A stretch of 64,000 bases of DNA from Burkholderia ubonensis (GTDB lineage Bacteria > Pseudomonadota > Gammaproteobacteria > Burkholderiales > Burkholderiaceae): positions 248,001-312,000 of the forward strand of contig NZ_CADFEB010000011.1 of the NCBI RefSeq assembly GCF_902833085.1, in the 5' to 3' direction. A program made the translations under genes and the position numbers. Every line of letters begins with the position of its first letter. The stretch's first letter is position 1. The notes under the pieces were generated by a model. It saw only the letters and a program-made list of their open reading frames with translations. It ran no database searches and had not been told where the DNA came from. This document shows positions 55,769-64,000 of the stretch, in pieces.

Positions 55769-57376
55769 TCAGTCGCTTTGCGTGACGGTCAAACGGTCGT
55801 GCTGGAACATCGGATTCGACGGCGCGTCGGCCAGGCTCGGGGCCACCGGCGTTGCGCGCACGGTCGCCTTCCGGCTCGCGGATGCGGCGCCGCGTTTCGC
55901 CGGCGCGTTCGGCGTCGCGCCCGCGTCGAAGCCGCCGCCGAGCGCGCCGATCAGCCCGACGCGCAGCGTGCGCTGCTTGCCGAGCAGGTCGATCAGCTGC
56001 GCGCGCTCGTCGATCAGCGTCAGCTGCGCGACGTCGACGTCCTTCTGCATCAGCAGCCCGCGCCGGTGGCGGTCGGTCGCGATCTGCACGATCTTCTGCG
56101 CGGCCGCCACCGCATCCTGCTGCTGCGCAATGAGCGTCTGCGAGGTCTGCAGCGACGTGACGAGCTGCGCGACCTGCCCGAGCGCGTCGTCGACGGTCTT
56201 GTTGTACAAGCCGATCGCGACGTCCGCCTGCGCGACGTCCGCGCCGAGCTTCGCCTTCAGCCGCCCGCGATCGAAGATCGGCAGCGACACCGCCGGGCCG
56301 ACCGAGCCCGCCAGCGCGTCGCGCGAGAACAGCGACGCGGGCGTCAGCGCGAACACGCCGCCGAGGCCGATGAGGTTCACGTCCGGAAAGAACTGCGCGC
56401 GCGTCGAATCGGCGTTCGCATACGCGGCCTCGACGCGCAGCCGCGCGGCGACGATGTCGGGCCGGCGGCCGAGCAGGTCGGCCGGCAGCCGTGCGGGCAG
56501 CGCCGCGTCTCCGAACTTGCCGACGTGGGGCCGCTGCAGCGCGAGGCCGCGCTCCGGCCCGCGCCCCGACAGCACGCCGAGCTGCAATTGCGCGAGCTTG
56601 ATCTGCTCGTCGTTCAGCGCGATCTGCCCGAGCAGGCGGCTGCGCTTGATCGACGCGTCGCTCGCGTCGTACGCGTTGTCGATGCCGCGCGCGGTGCGCT
56701 CGCGCAGCACCGTCGTGACCCGCTGGCTGACCTTCAGCTTTTGCTGCAGCAGGTCGCGCGCCGCGTAGGCCTGGTCGAGCTGGCAGTAGACGGCGACGAT
56801 CGCGGTCGACATCGCAAGCCGCACCTGGTCGGCCTCGACGCGCGCCGCGTCGCGCAGCGACATCAGGCTCTTCGTCGCGGCCTTGTTTCTGCCCCACAGG
56901 TCGAGCTGGTAGTTCAGTGCGACGAACACCGACGACGGCGACGCGGCCGGATCGCCGAAGATCTGCACCGGCACCTTGTAGCCGCCGATCGTCACGTCGG
57001 CGACGTCGCCCGGCTGCGGCATGCGTGCGCGGTTGACTGTCGCGCCGGCGGTGCCGGTCAGCCCGGTCAGCGCGTCGAACTGCTGCAGCTGCGCCTGCGC
57101 GATCCGCAGCCGCGCCTGCGCGACCTGCAGGTCCGGATTCTGCTGCAGCGCCTCCGCGACCAGCTGATCGAGCTGCGGGTCCTGCAGCTGCGCGACCCAG
57201 TCCGGCGCGGGCCATGCGCCGGCCGCGCCGGGGCCGGCCGTGCGCGCGAGCGCGTCGTCGGCCGGCGCGCGCAACGACAGCGACGGCAGGAACCCCGACG
57301 GCGCGCAGCCGCTCAACGCCAGCAACGCAGCCAGCGCGCCGGCCGTCCAGCCGGTCATCCTCGTCGAACCCCGCAT
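55769..57376 (-). CDS. NodT/OprM-type outer membrane efflux lipoprotein of the rhamnolipid operon
   Basis: A 535-residue outer membrane channel. Residues 1-~25 are a lipoprotein signal with lipobox LALSGC. Two repeats of the TolC-like coiled coil follow (VAEALQQNPDLQVAQARLRIAQAQL, LNYQLDLWGR, then LLGRRPDIVAARLRVEAAYANAD). The start at 57376 has GAGG seven bases upstream; an ATG at 57388 overlapping the rhlC stop (ATGA) is also possible. Gene position indicates export of rhamnolipids or another toxic amphiphile. Confidence 0.87.
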   Translation of the reverse strand: MRGSTRMTGWTAGALAALLALSGCAPSGFLPSLSLRAPADDALARTAGPGAAGAWPAPDWVAQLQDPQLDQLVAEALQQNPDLQVAQARLRIAQAQLQQFDALTGLTGTAGATVNRARMPQPGDVADVTIGGYKVPVQIFGDPAASPSSVFVALNYQLDLWGRNKAATKSLMSLRDAARVEADQVRLAMSTAIVAVYCQLDQAYAARDLLQQKLKVSQRVTTVLRERTARGIDNAYDASDASIKRSRLLGQIALNDEQIKLAQLQLGVLSGRGPERGLALQRPHVGKFGDAALPARLPADLLGRRPDIVAARLRVEAAYANADSTRAQFFPDVNLIGLGGVFALTPASLFSRDALAGSVGPAVSLPIFDRGRLKAKLGADVAQADVAIGLYNKTVDDALGQVAQLVTSLQTSQTLIAQQQDAVAAAQKIVQIATDRHRRGLLMQKDVDVAQLTLIDERAQLIDLLGKQRTLRVGLIGALGGGFDAGATPNAPAKRGAASASRKATVRATPVAPSLADAPSNPMFQHDRLTVTQSD

Positions 57377-57384
57377 CGCCGCCC

Positions 57385-58323
57385 TCATCCTTGCCGCACG
57401 TGCGGCACCCGCGCGGCCAGCCGCGGACGCGTGCGCTCGAGCGGGCCGAGCCGGCCGAACAGCCCGTCGGCGATGCCGAGCACGATGCCGCCGAGCTTCG
57501 CGCGCTTGTCGCGCTCGACGAGCGCGATCTGCACGATCTGCCACAACGTCAGCAGGTTCGGCACGATCGCCACCGGAAAGCGCAGGCCGTACTGGATGCC
57601 GAGCTGCACGGCGTTGCGCGCGCTGTAATAGCGCCGCTGCCACGGGTGATTCATCGACGTCATCGCGAAAGGGCCGAGCGCATGGCGCCGCTTCGCGCCG
57701 ATCCGGTGCGTCAGCACCAGCGACGGCACGACGTAGAGCGGCACGTTGCGTGCGAGCGCGCGGAAGCAGTATTCGGTGTCGACGTGATCGATGAAGAGCG
57801 TCTCGTCGAACGGGCCGAGCGTGTCGTACGCGTCGCGCGATACGACGCAGCCCGACGAGATCAGGAACGCGCAGCGCTGCATCGCGGCGCCCGGCTCGAT
57901 GTTCAGGCGGCGCAGCGTGATGCCGTTGGTCGACAGCTCCGGCAGGAAGCTGCGCGCGTTCTCGTCGAAGATGCGCGGGCCGGCCAGGAACGCGCGCGGC
58001 GCGAGCCCCGCGCAGACGTCGCGCATCGCCGGAAAGTACGCGTCCGGCGCCGTCGAATCCTGGTCGAACAGCGCGACCGCGTCGACCCGCTCGCGAAACA
58101 GCGCGGCGAGCCCCGCGTTGAACGCGCCTGCGATGCCGCCGCGATTGCCGTGATGCAGCAGCGCGATGCCGTCGCGCGCGCAGGCGTCGCGGGCCCGCGC
58201 GTCCGGCTGCGGCGAGTTGTCGACGACGAGCAGCGCGTCGCTCGCGCGCCGCAGCGCGTCGAGCGACGCGAGCTGTGCGTCGGTCGGGTGGTAGAGAATC
58301 ACGAGCGCGCCGAGTGCCGTCAT
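57385..58323 (-). CDS. rhlC: Rhamnosyltransferase 2 (GT2 family)
   Basis: A 312-residue glycosyltransferase of the A fold. It opens LGALVILYHPTDAQL, with donor-site VVDNSPQP, NRGGIAGAFNAGL and the LFDQDST acidic motif, then SSGCVVSRDAYDTLGPFDETLFIDHVDTEY. It adds a second L-rhamnose to mono-rhamnolipid. It stands between the DHA2 pump and NodT genes, an arrangement known from Burkholderia rhamnolipid clusters. Dirhamnolipids are therefore the expected product. Confidence 0.88.
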   Translation of the reverse strand: MTALGALVILYHPTDAQLASLDALRRASDALLVVDNSPQPDARARDACARDGIALLHHGNRGGIAGAFNAGLAALFRERVDAVALFDQDSTAPDAYFPAMRDVCAGLAPRAFLAGPRIFDENARSFLPELSTNGITLRRLNIEPGAAMQRCAFLISSGCVVSRDAYDTLGPFDETLFIDHVDTEYCFRALARNVPLYVVPSLVLTHRIGAKRRHALGPFAMTSMNHPWQRRYYSARNAVQLGIQYGLRFPVAIVPNLLTLWQIVQIALVERDKRAKLGGIVLGIADGLFGRLGPLERTRPRLAARVPHVRQG

Positions 58324-58345
58324 GTTGCCTCCGAGGAACGCGTTC

Positions 58346-59944
58346 CTAATGACCGAAGGACGCCGCCGCGCCCCGCTTCGGCCGGGTGAGCCACATCATC
58401 GCGGCGAGCACGAGACACGTCATGCTCGCCATCCAGAACATGTCGCCCGTCGCCATCATGTACGCCTGCTGCTGCACGATGCGGTGCAGCGTCGTCAGTT
58501 CGCGCGTGCCGTCGATGCCCATCGCGTTGAGCGTGTGCACGAAGCGCTGCGTGTTCGCCGCGGCCTGCGTGACCGACTGCGACACGACGTCGTAGTGCCA
58601 GGTCGCGCGGTTGTCCCACAGCGTCACGCTCATCGCGGTGCCGAACGCGGCCGACAGCGTGCGCAGGAAGTTCGACAGGCTCGACGCGGCGGCGAGCTTG
58701 TCGTCGGGGATGCGCGACAGCGTCGCCGCGGTCAGCGGAATGAAGAAGCACGGCAGCCCGATGCCCTGGATCAGCCCCGGCGTGACGATCTGCGCGAACG
58801 TCATCTTCAGCGTGAAGTGCGCGTCCCACGCGAGCACGCCGGCGAACACGAGAAAGCCGAAGGTCGCGAGCACACGCGCGTCGAAGCGGTGCGCGTGCAG
58901 CCCGACGAGGATCGAGAACACCAGCGCGAGGATGCCGAGCGGCGCGGTCGCGAGCCCCGCATGGAACGCGTTGTAGCCCATCACCGCCTGCAGCCACAGC
59001 GGGAACACCACGCCGACCACCGAGAAGCTCATCATCCCGAGCGAGATGATCAGCACGCAGAACGAGAACGTGCGGTCGCGGAACAGGCTCAGCTCGACCA
59101 CCGGATGCGCTTCGCCCGCTTCCCAGATCAGCAGCGACACGATCGCGATGCCCGCGACGATCGCCAGCGTGACGATCAGCGGCGAGCCGAACCAGCCTTC
59201 GTCGTGGCCGAGGTCGAGCACCGCCTGCAGCGCGCCGACGCCGATCACGAGCAGCACGATGCCCGGCACGTCGACCGGGCCGGCCGCGCCGCGCTGCGCG
59301 TCGGGCCGCAGCATCGCGGTGCAGACCGCGAACGAGAAGATGCCGATCGGCAGGTTGATCAGGAAGATCCACGGCCACGAGAAGCTGTCGATGATCCAGC
59401 CGCCGACCACCGGCCCGAAGATCGGCGCGAGCAGCACCGTCATCGCCCACAGCGCGAGCGCGACCGTGCGCTTCTCGGGCGGGAACGCGCGCAGCAGGAT
59501 CGTCTGGGACAGCGGCACCATCGGCCCGGAGCACAACCCCTGCAGCGCGCGGCACACGACCAGCACGTGCAGGTCGCGCGCGAGGCCGCACAGCAGCGAC
59601 GTCAATGTGAACAGCAGCACCGCGCCGACGAACAGCCGCAGCTCGCCGATGCGGCGCGCGAGCCAGCCGGTGAGCGGCACCGCGATCGCCGCGGCGACCG
59701 AATACGAGCTGATCACCCAGGTGCCCTGGCTGTTCGACACGCCGAGACTGCCCGAGATCGCCGGCACCGCGACGTTGGTCACGGTCGAGTCGAGCACCTC
59801 GATGAAGGTCGCGAGCGACAGCGCGAACGTCAGCAGCGCGAGGCGCGCGCCGCGCAGCGGGCGCGCGGCCTGCGCTGCGACCTGCACTGCGGCTGGGGTG
59901 GTCGGGGCGGCGCTCGCGGCGTGCCGCGTCGAAGCGGTGCTCAT
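58346..59944 (-). CDS. DHA2-family (EmrB-like) efflux transporter of the rhamnolipid operon
   Basis: A 532-residue major facilitator transporter with about 14 helices. It opens with LATFIEVLDSTVTNVAVPAIS, the DHA2 motif D1; GWLARRIGELRLF is motif A, and GPVVGGWIIDSFSWPWIFLINLPIG is motif C. The start at 59944 overlaps the rhlB stop (ATGA). With the EmrA-like adaptor and NodT channel it forms a tripartite exporter, presumably for rhamnolipids. Confidence 0.9.
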   Translation of the reverse strand: MSTASTRHAASAAPTTPAAVQVAAQAARPLRGARLALLTFALSLATFIEVLDSTVTNVAVPAISGSLGVSNSQGTWVISSYSVAAAIAVPLTGWLARRIGELRLFVGAVLLFTLTSLLCGLARDLHVLVVCRALQGLCSGPMVPLSQTILLRAFPPEKRTVALALWAMTVLLAPIFGPVVGGWIIDSFSWPWIFLINLPIGIFSFAVCTAMLRPDAQRGAAGPVDVPGIVLLVIGVGALQAVLDLGHDEGWFGSPLIVTLAIVAGIAIVSLLIWEAGEAHPVVELSLFRDRTFSFCVLIISLGMMSFSVVGVVFPLWLQAVMGYNAFHAGLATAPLGILALVFSILVGLHAHRFDARVLATFGFLVFAGVLAWDAHFTLKMTFAQIVTPGLIQGIGLPCFFIPLTAATLSRIPDDKLAAASSLSNFLRTLSAAFGTAMSVTLWDNRATWHYDVVSQSVTQAAANTQRFVHTLNAMGIDGTRELTTLHRIVQQQAYMMATGDMFWMASMTCLVLAAMMWLTRPKRGAAASFGH

Positions 59945-61245
59945 GCGCCTGCCGCGGCGACGGCCGCCGGCGCGGGCTGCCCGGCCATGCGGCCCGGCTC
60001 CGGCGCGAACCGCTCGATGAAATCCGCCGCGCGCTCGCACCCGTCCGCCGCGCCGGTGATCCGCGCCCGCGCGCGCGCGCCCTGCGCCGCGAACCCGGGA
60101 TCGTCGAGCACGCGCCGCAGCGCCGCGCCGAGCCGCGCGCCGTCGACCGGACCGTCGATGCGCACGCCGCAGCCGCTCTGCGCGACGCGCTGCGCGTTGT
60201 CGAAGTGGTCGTGCGCGAACGGCGTCACCACCTGCGCAATGCCGGCCTCGTAAGCGAGCGCCGCGGTGCCGATGCCGCCGTGGTGCACGAGCGCACGGCA
60301 ACGCGGCAGCAGCGTGCGCATCGGCACGAAGCGCCGCACGAGCAGGCGGCCGTCGCGCGGCGGCGCATCAGCCGACGCATCCGCCGGCGTCAGCAGGATG
60401 CCGCGCGCGCCGGTGGCGCGCAGCGCTTCGCCGACCGCGCGCGCATACGCGGCGTGATCGACGAGCGTGGAGCCGGCGGTGAACACGACCGGCGGCTCGC
60501 CCGCCGCGAGGAACGCATCGAGCTCGGCATCGTCGTCGCGCTCGCCGACGTCATTGAACAGCGGAAAGCCGCTTTGCAGATGCCGCGCGGGCCAGTCCGG
60601 CTGCGGCGGCGCGAACCAGTCGGGAAACAGGCACAGCACGCCGTCGGTCGAGTGCAGCCAGCGGCCGAGCACGCGCCGCGCGGGCGGCAGCCCGAGGTCC
60701 GCGCGCACGGCGTTCAGCGCGGGGCCGCACACGCGATCGAGCACGAGCCGCTCGATCAGCGTCATCAGCGCCGACTTGACCGGCAGCGGCCAGCGCGCGG
60801 GGATCGTCAGGCGCGGGTGCGTCGGCGGCACATGCGCGGACAGGAGCGTCGACGGCGACACCTGCACCGACACATACGGGGTGCCGTGCAGCTCCTGCAT
60901 GAAGCGCGCGGAGAACGCCCACAGCGTGCCGACGAGCACGGTGTCCGCGTCGGTCAGCGCGCGCAGCGCGTCGTAGTGCGGCTTCAACACCGGCGCGATC
61001 ACCTGCCACAGCGTGCGGAACGACGTACGCGGGTTCCACAGCGCCGGATTCGCCATCGCCGCGTCGTATTCGGCAGCGGTGCCGACCGGCACGAACGCGA
61101 AGCCGAAACGCCGCGCGGCCGCCTCGAACGGCGGATGCGTGCAGAACACGATCGCGTGGCCGCGCGCCGCAAGCGCGCGCGCGATGCCGAGCAGCGGATG
61201 CACGTCGCCCGCCGAACCGATCGCGGTCACGATTACCTTCGCCAT
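59941..61245 (-). CDS. rhlB: Rhamnosyltransferase 1 (GT1 family)
   Basis: A 434-residue GT-B glycosyltransferase. The N-terminus VIVTAIGSAGDVHPLLGIARALAARGH is the acceptor-side signature, and the C-terminal donor motif is HHGGIGTAALAYEAGIAQVVTPFAHDHFDNAQR. It transfers L-rhamnose from dTDP-rhamnose to the hydroxyalkanoyl lipid made by RhlA, giving mono-rhamnolipid. The start at 61245 has a GCGAGG ribosome site 17 bases after the methyltransferase stop. Confidence 0.92.
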   Translation of the reverse strand: MAKVIVTAIGSAGDVHPLLGIARALAARGHAIVFCTHPPFEAAARRFGFAFVPVGTAAEYDAAMANPALWNPRTSFRTLWQVIAPVLKPHYDALRALTDADTVLVGTLWAFSARFMQELHGTPYVSVQVSPSTLLSAHVPPTHPRLTIPARWPLPVKSALMTLIERLVLDRVCGPALNAVRADLGLPPARRVLGRWLHSTDGVLCLFPDWFAPPQPDWPARHLQSGFPLFNDVGERDDDAELDAFLAAGEPPVVFTAGSTLVDHAAYARAVGEALRATGARGILLTPADASADAPPRDGRLLVRRFVPMRTLLPRCRALVHHGGIGTAALAYEAGIAQVVTPFAHDHFDNAQRVAQSGCGVRIDGPVDGARLGAALRRVLDDPGFAAQGARARARITGAADGCERAADFIERFAPEPGRMAGQPAPAAVAAAGA

Positions 61246-61262
61246 CGCGCGCCTCGCGGGAG

Positions 61263-61832
61263 TCAGTAGAAGCCGGGGATCAGCGCCGCGACCTCGCGGC
61301 GGTACTGCGCGTAGGCCGCCCCGAAATGGCCGGTCAGCCAGCTCTCCTCGACGCGCACCTTGTAGGCGAGCGATGCGAACACGAGCAGCACGCCGAGCAC
61401 GCCGCGCCACTCGCCGCCGAGCAGCGCGGCGCCGGCGAGCGCGAGCAGGCAGCCCGTATAGATCGGATGCCGAACGAGTGCGTACGGGCCGCTGCGAACG
61501 AGCTCGTGGCCGTCCTTCAGCGTGACCGACACGCTCCAGTTCGTGCCGAGATGCCGCCGCGCCCACACGGAGAACAGCAGCCCGGCGATCAGCACCGCGA
61601 GGCCGGCTGCCGACTGCAGGCCGAAACGCTGCCAGTCGGGCGTGAGCGCCTGCCACGTCGGGTCGGGCAGGATGATCAGCGCGCCGCCGACGATCAGCGG
61701 AATCGACTGCAGCGTGCGCGAGCGCGACGCCTCCTTGCGCACGGTCGTCTTCACGGCCTTCGACGTGGCGATCCAGTATGCGAGCCACGCGGCCCACGGA
61801 ACGACGATGGCGATGCTCTGAACGATATTCAC
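61263..61832 (-). CDS. Isoprenylcysteine carboxyl methyltransferase-family membrane protein in the rhamnolipid operon
   Basis: A 189-residue integral membrane protein with about five hydrophobic segments (starting IVVPWAAWLAYWIA). The C-terminal ICMT/PEMT core has G115-P116-Y117, R121-H122-P123 with Y125, and E162-E163 near the end, the residues that bind S-adenosylmethionine and water in this family. The start is GTG at 61832, 47 bases after rhlA. Family members methylate carboxylates (or amines) of lipids at the membrane. Position between rhlA and rhlB suggests methyl-esterification of HAA or rhamnolipids. This is inference, not shown by sequence. Confidence 0.88.
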   Translation of the reverse strand: MNIVQSIAIVVPWAAWLAYWIATSKAVKTTVRKEASRSRTLQSIPLIVGGALIILPDPTWQALTPDWQRFGLQSAAGLAVLIAGLLFSVWARRHLGTNWSVSVTLKDGHELVRSGPYALVRHPIYTGCLLALAGAALLGGEWRGVLGVLLVFASLAYKVRVEESWLTGHFGAAYAQYRREVAALIPGFY

Positions 61833-61879
61833 GGCTGGCCTGCCTCGTGTGGAGTGGAGAAACGGATGGCTGCGCGGCG

Positions 61880-62782
61880 TCACGACGACAGCGCGGGCCA
61901 CGGCGCGCTCACGCATGCCTGCGATACGTCGGGCGACTCGCCGGCCGCGGCCTGCGCGGCGCCGCAGAGGAAGCCGAGCAGTTCCGCGCGCGTGCTCTCG
62001 CGCTGCGCGCGGCCTTCGATGTCGAGGAAATGCCCGGCGGCCGGAATCGTCGCGAAGTGCGCGCGCGGCACGTGCGCGGCGAGCCGGCGGACTTCGGCCG
62101 GCGTCGTGTATTCGTCGAGCGCGCCGTTGACGAACTTCAGCTCGCAGCGGATGTTCGAGAACTCGCTCAGGTAGCGCTCGGGCTGCAGCGACAGGATCTG
62201 GTCGACGTGGAACGCGACCTGGTCCTGCTCGTCGCGCGGCAGCCGCGTCAGGTAGCGGTAGTTGTACAGCTTCATGATGCGCGGCAGGTAGCGGCCCACG
62301 GTGTCGTTGAGCAGCTGCGCGGCCTTCAGGTTCTCGCCGGCGGCGATGTGGTCGCGCGCGCGGGTCACGTAGTCGACCATCGCGTCGTTGAGGAACGGCG
62401 AGAACGAGCAGATCACCGCGCGCCGCACGCTCGGGCAGCCGCGCGCGAGCGCGAACAGCGACGCGACGCCGCCCCACGACACCGACACGAGGAACGTGGG
62501 CGCGAAGCGCTCGACGAGGTGCTGCAGGATCTCGACCTCGTCGTCCTTCGTCAGGACGAAGCAGCCCGGATTGTGCTGGCGCGACTGCCCCGCATACGGC
62601 AAGTCGAAGCAGATCGTGTTCATCCGCTCGCCGAGGTACTGGACGGTCTGCCCGAACGACGCCGTGGTCGCGAGCGCGCCGTTGACGAGAATGGCCGTGT
62701 CGAAAGCCGGATCGAAGATCTGGCGCTCGACGTATACCTTCAGGCCATTCGGCAGCGGGACCACGTGTTTTTCCGTCGGCAT
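61880..62782 (-). CDS. rhlA: HAA synthase (3-(3-hydroxyalkanoyloxy)alkanoate acyltransferase)
   Basis: A 300-residue alpha/beta hydrolase-fold acyltransferase that joins two 3-hydroxyacyl chains to form the lipid part of rhamnolipids. The catalytic triad S102 (VSVSWGG), D223 (NGALDEYTT) and H251 (AAGHFLD) falls at the same residue numbers as I recall for the Pseudomonas enzyme. The start at 62782 follows CGGGAGA. It is the first gene of the seven-gene operon, downstream of a 729-base control region shared with betI. Confidence 0.93.
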   Translation of the reverse strand: MPTEKHVVPLPNGLKVYVERQIFDPAFDTAILVNGALATTASFGQTVQYLGERMNTICFDLPYAGQSRQHNPGCFVLTKDDEVEILQHLVERFAPTFLVSVSWGGVASLFALARGCPSVRRAVICSFSPFLNDAMVDYVTRARDHIAAGENLKAAQLLNDTVGRYLPRIMKLYNYRYLTRLPRDEQDQVAFHVDQILSLQPERYLSEFSNIRCELKFVNGALDEYTTPAEVRRLAAHVPRAHFATIPAAGHFLDIEGRAQRESTRAELLGFLCGAAQAAAGESPDVSQACVSAPWPALSS

Positions 62783-63511
62783 CGTCGTTCTCCCGGTGGA
62801 TTCGGCGTCTCGGCATGGTTGCTTGCTGCACGCGCACACGTGCGCGACGGCGACGCGCCGGCCCCCCCGGCGCGAGCCTCGATCGCGCTGTCGCCGACGC
62901 ACTGCGTCAGGTTCGGCTGCGTCGATTGATTCTCGTCAATGCGGCGCAATGTTAATACGCGTCAAATTGATTGCTCAAGCCGCACCAAATATCCCCTCTA
63001 CTCAGGTAGGAAATACGGCGGATTCAAATTTTTTCCGCATTTTTTATGGTATGCGGAACGGTACGATGCTGCCGGAAATCGTTTCCATTGCAGCCGCACC
63101 AGGTCTAAACAAACGCCAATATTTATTAATATTCAACCATTTACAACGTTTCAAACGAGTTTCAGAAACGCACCTCATCCGCCCCTCCCCCATTCGAATG
63201 TTTCTTCGTTTTCCGCGGCGCCGCTAAAATCGGCCGCGTCAACATTCTTTCATTGAGAAGGGATCCGAAAATATCCCGCCATTCGTTAACTATCTCGTTC
63301 AATTCAGAATCCTGTTTTAAACAAACTTCGCTTTATTCAACAGTCTTACGATTTCGTTTTCCGCAACTGCACATGACTTGCGCCGCATCGGTCGCCCGCG
63401 GCTCCCTCGCGAATCCCTTCCGACCCCGGTTTTTTATTGATTGAACGTTCAATAAAAAACCGCTAAGCTCTCGGCTTCCATCCATCCGCCGTCCGTGCAC
63501 AGGGAGTCGCG
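62783..63511. other. Divergent rhlA-betI control region
   Basis: About 730 bases, markedly AT-richer between 62940 and 63460 than elsewhere in the window. The betI side holds the BetI operator (63428-63461). On the rhlA side a weak -35/-10 pair can be drawn on the minus strand (TTGAGC at 62978-62973, TATTAA at 62957-62952, 15-base spacer). I see no convincing LuxR-type box and no credible gene. Confidence 0.5.
63428..63461 (+). promoter_or_regulatory. BetI operator
   Basis: A perfect 14-bp palindrome ATTGAACGTTCAAT (63440-63453), embedded in a second inverted repeat GGTTTTTTATT (63428-63438) and AATAAAAAACC (63451-63461). The core closely resembles the known enterobacterial BetI site. It lies 58 bases before the betI start, positioned to autorepress the bet operon until choline is present. 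Confidence 0.8.
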
Positions 63512-64000
63512 ATGCCGAAAGTGGGAATGCGGGAAGTCCGCCGCGCGCAACTGATCGACGCGACGCTGCGCTCGATCGACGAAGCGGGCCTGCCCGGCAC
63601 GACGCTCGCGTCGGTTGCGCAGCGCGCGAAGATCTCGACCGGCATCGTCAGCCACTACTTCGGCGACAAGGACGGCCTGCTCGAAGCGACGATGCGGCAC
63701 GTGCTGCGCGACCTATGGTCGGCCACCACGCGCCGCCGCGTCGCCGCGCGCAAGGACCCGCGCGCCCGGCTGCGCGCGATCGTCGCCGCGAACTTCGACG
63801 ACACGCAGATCAGCGCGCCCGTGATGAAGACGTGGCTCGCGTTCTGGTCGCAGAGCATGCACGAGCCGGCACTCAAGCGCCTGCAGCACGTCAACACGCG
63901 GCGCCTCTATTCGAACCTGTGCGCGGAGTTCGCGAAAGCGCTGCCGCGCGCGAAGGCGCGGGAAGCCGCCAGCGGCCTCGCCGCGCTGATCGACGGCCTG
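63512..64000 (+). CDS. betI: TetR-family choline-responsive repressor, N-terminal 163 residues (runs off the window)
   Basis: The visible part begins [19 protein letters not shown], the BetI signature, with a TetR helix-turn-helix ([28 protein letters not shown], residues ~31-58) and ligand-domain segments [18 protein letters not shown] and RRLYSNL. BetI represses betIBA, the choline to betaine genes presumably continuing beyond 64000. The start at 63512 follows AGGGAG. About 30 more residues are expected. Confidence 0.93.
   Translation, partial: MPKVGMREVRRAQLIDATLRSIDEAGLPGTTLASVAQRAKISTGIVSHYFGDKDGLLEATMRHVLRDLWSATTRRRVAARKDPRARLRAIVAANFDDTQISAPVMKTWLAFWSQSMHEPALKRLQHVNTRRLYSNLCAEFAKALPRAKAREAASGLAALIDGL

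Noticed and set aside
53178-57215. A 1345-codon minus-strand frame across fdhA, emrA and nodT
   Set aside because: Runs out of frame through three genes with clear motifs; composition is R/A/G-rich shadow sequence.
62998-63009. CTACTCAGGTAG dyad in the rhlA control region as a quorum-sensing box
   Set aside because: Arms are only four bases and it does not fit the 20-base LuxR/CepR consensus.

Overview
The window is GC-rich (roughly 65-70% by eye) and looks like a secondary chromosome of a Burkholderia cepacia complex-type bacterium. The pointers are Burkholderia-restricted families (DUF3331, DUF4148), a ZmpB-Lap secreted protease pair, a GbdR-controlled glycine betaine regulon, and a rhamnolipid operon next to betI. 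All functions are read from sequence motifs and gene order; no database search was possible.

Layout. 1-4169 (minus): an L-fucose oxidation operon (sugar ABC ATPase fragment, two SDR dehydrogenases, L-fuconate dehydratase, FAH-type diketo-acid hydrolase) behind an inverted-repeat operator. 4170-6715: a possible small RNA with tandem hairpins, then DUF3331, an SDR and DUF4148 genes. 6799-13645: carnitine operon caiX-cdhC-cdhA-cdhB-hocS plus a terminal gamma-butyrobetaine hydroxylase, with divergent cdhR. 13646-17676: a small ORF and strong hairpin, then zmpB-lap and a YbjQ-family gene. 17720-19355: LysR and a divergent azoreductase. About 19.4-25.7 kb: a block of visibly lower GC with three DsrE-like genes, a truncated saccharopine-dehydrogenase-like gene, a hydrolase/monooxygenase pair with an AraC regulator, a tRNA-3'-end-like sequence and two small genes.

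25.7-31.9 kb: porin, choline-binding protein choX, choline sulfatase betC with a divergent LysR gene, and purU. 32.1-46.4 kb (minus): the glycine betaine to glycine to serine pathway (permease, binding protein, gbcB, gbcA, etfB, etfA, dgcB, dgcA, V4R protein, dipeptidase, glyA), divergent from gbdR, which has a textbook sigma54 promoter. 47.9-53.1 kb: a beta-propeller/discoidin protein, a MocR regulator, class I fructose-bisphosphate aldolase and a zinc-ribbon membrane protein. 53.2-54.4 kb: glutathione-independent formaldehyde dehydrogenase. 54.6-62.8 kb (minus): a seven-gene operon rhlA - isoprenylcysteine-type methyltransferase - rhlB - emrB - rhlC - nodT - emrA. The window ends inside betI, with its operator.

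How it fits together. Acylcarnitines, gamma-butyrobetaine, carnitine and choline-O-sulfate are all converted toward choline or glycine betaine. Betaine is demethylated stepwise to glycine. One-carbon units released as formaldehyde or formyl-tetrahydrofolate are handled by fdhA, purU and glyA. Three periplasmic binding proteins lack a local permease and probably share a core transporter encoded elsewhere. The item most worth a second look is the membrane methyltransferase between rhlA and rhlB, which suggests that the rhamnolipid carboxyl group is methyl-esterified.
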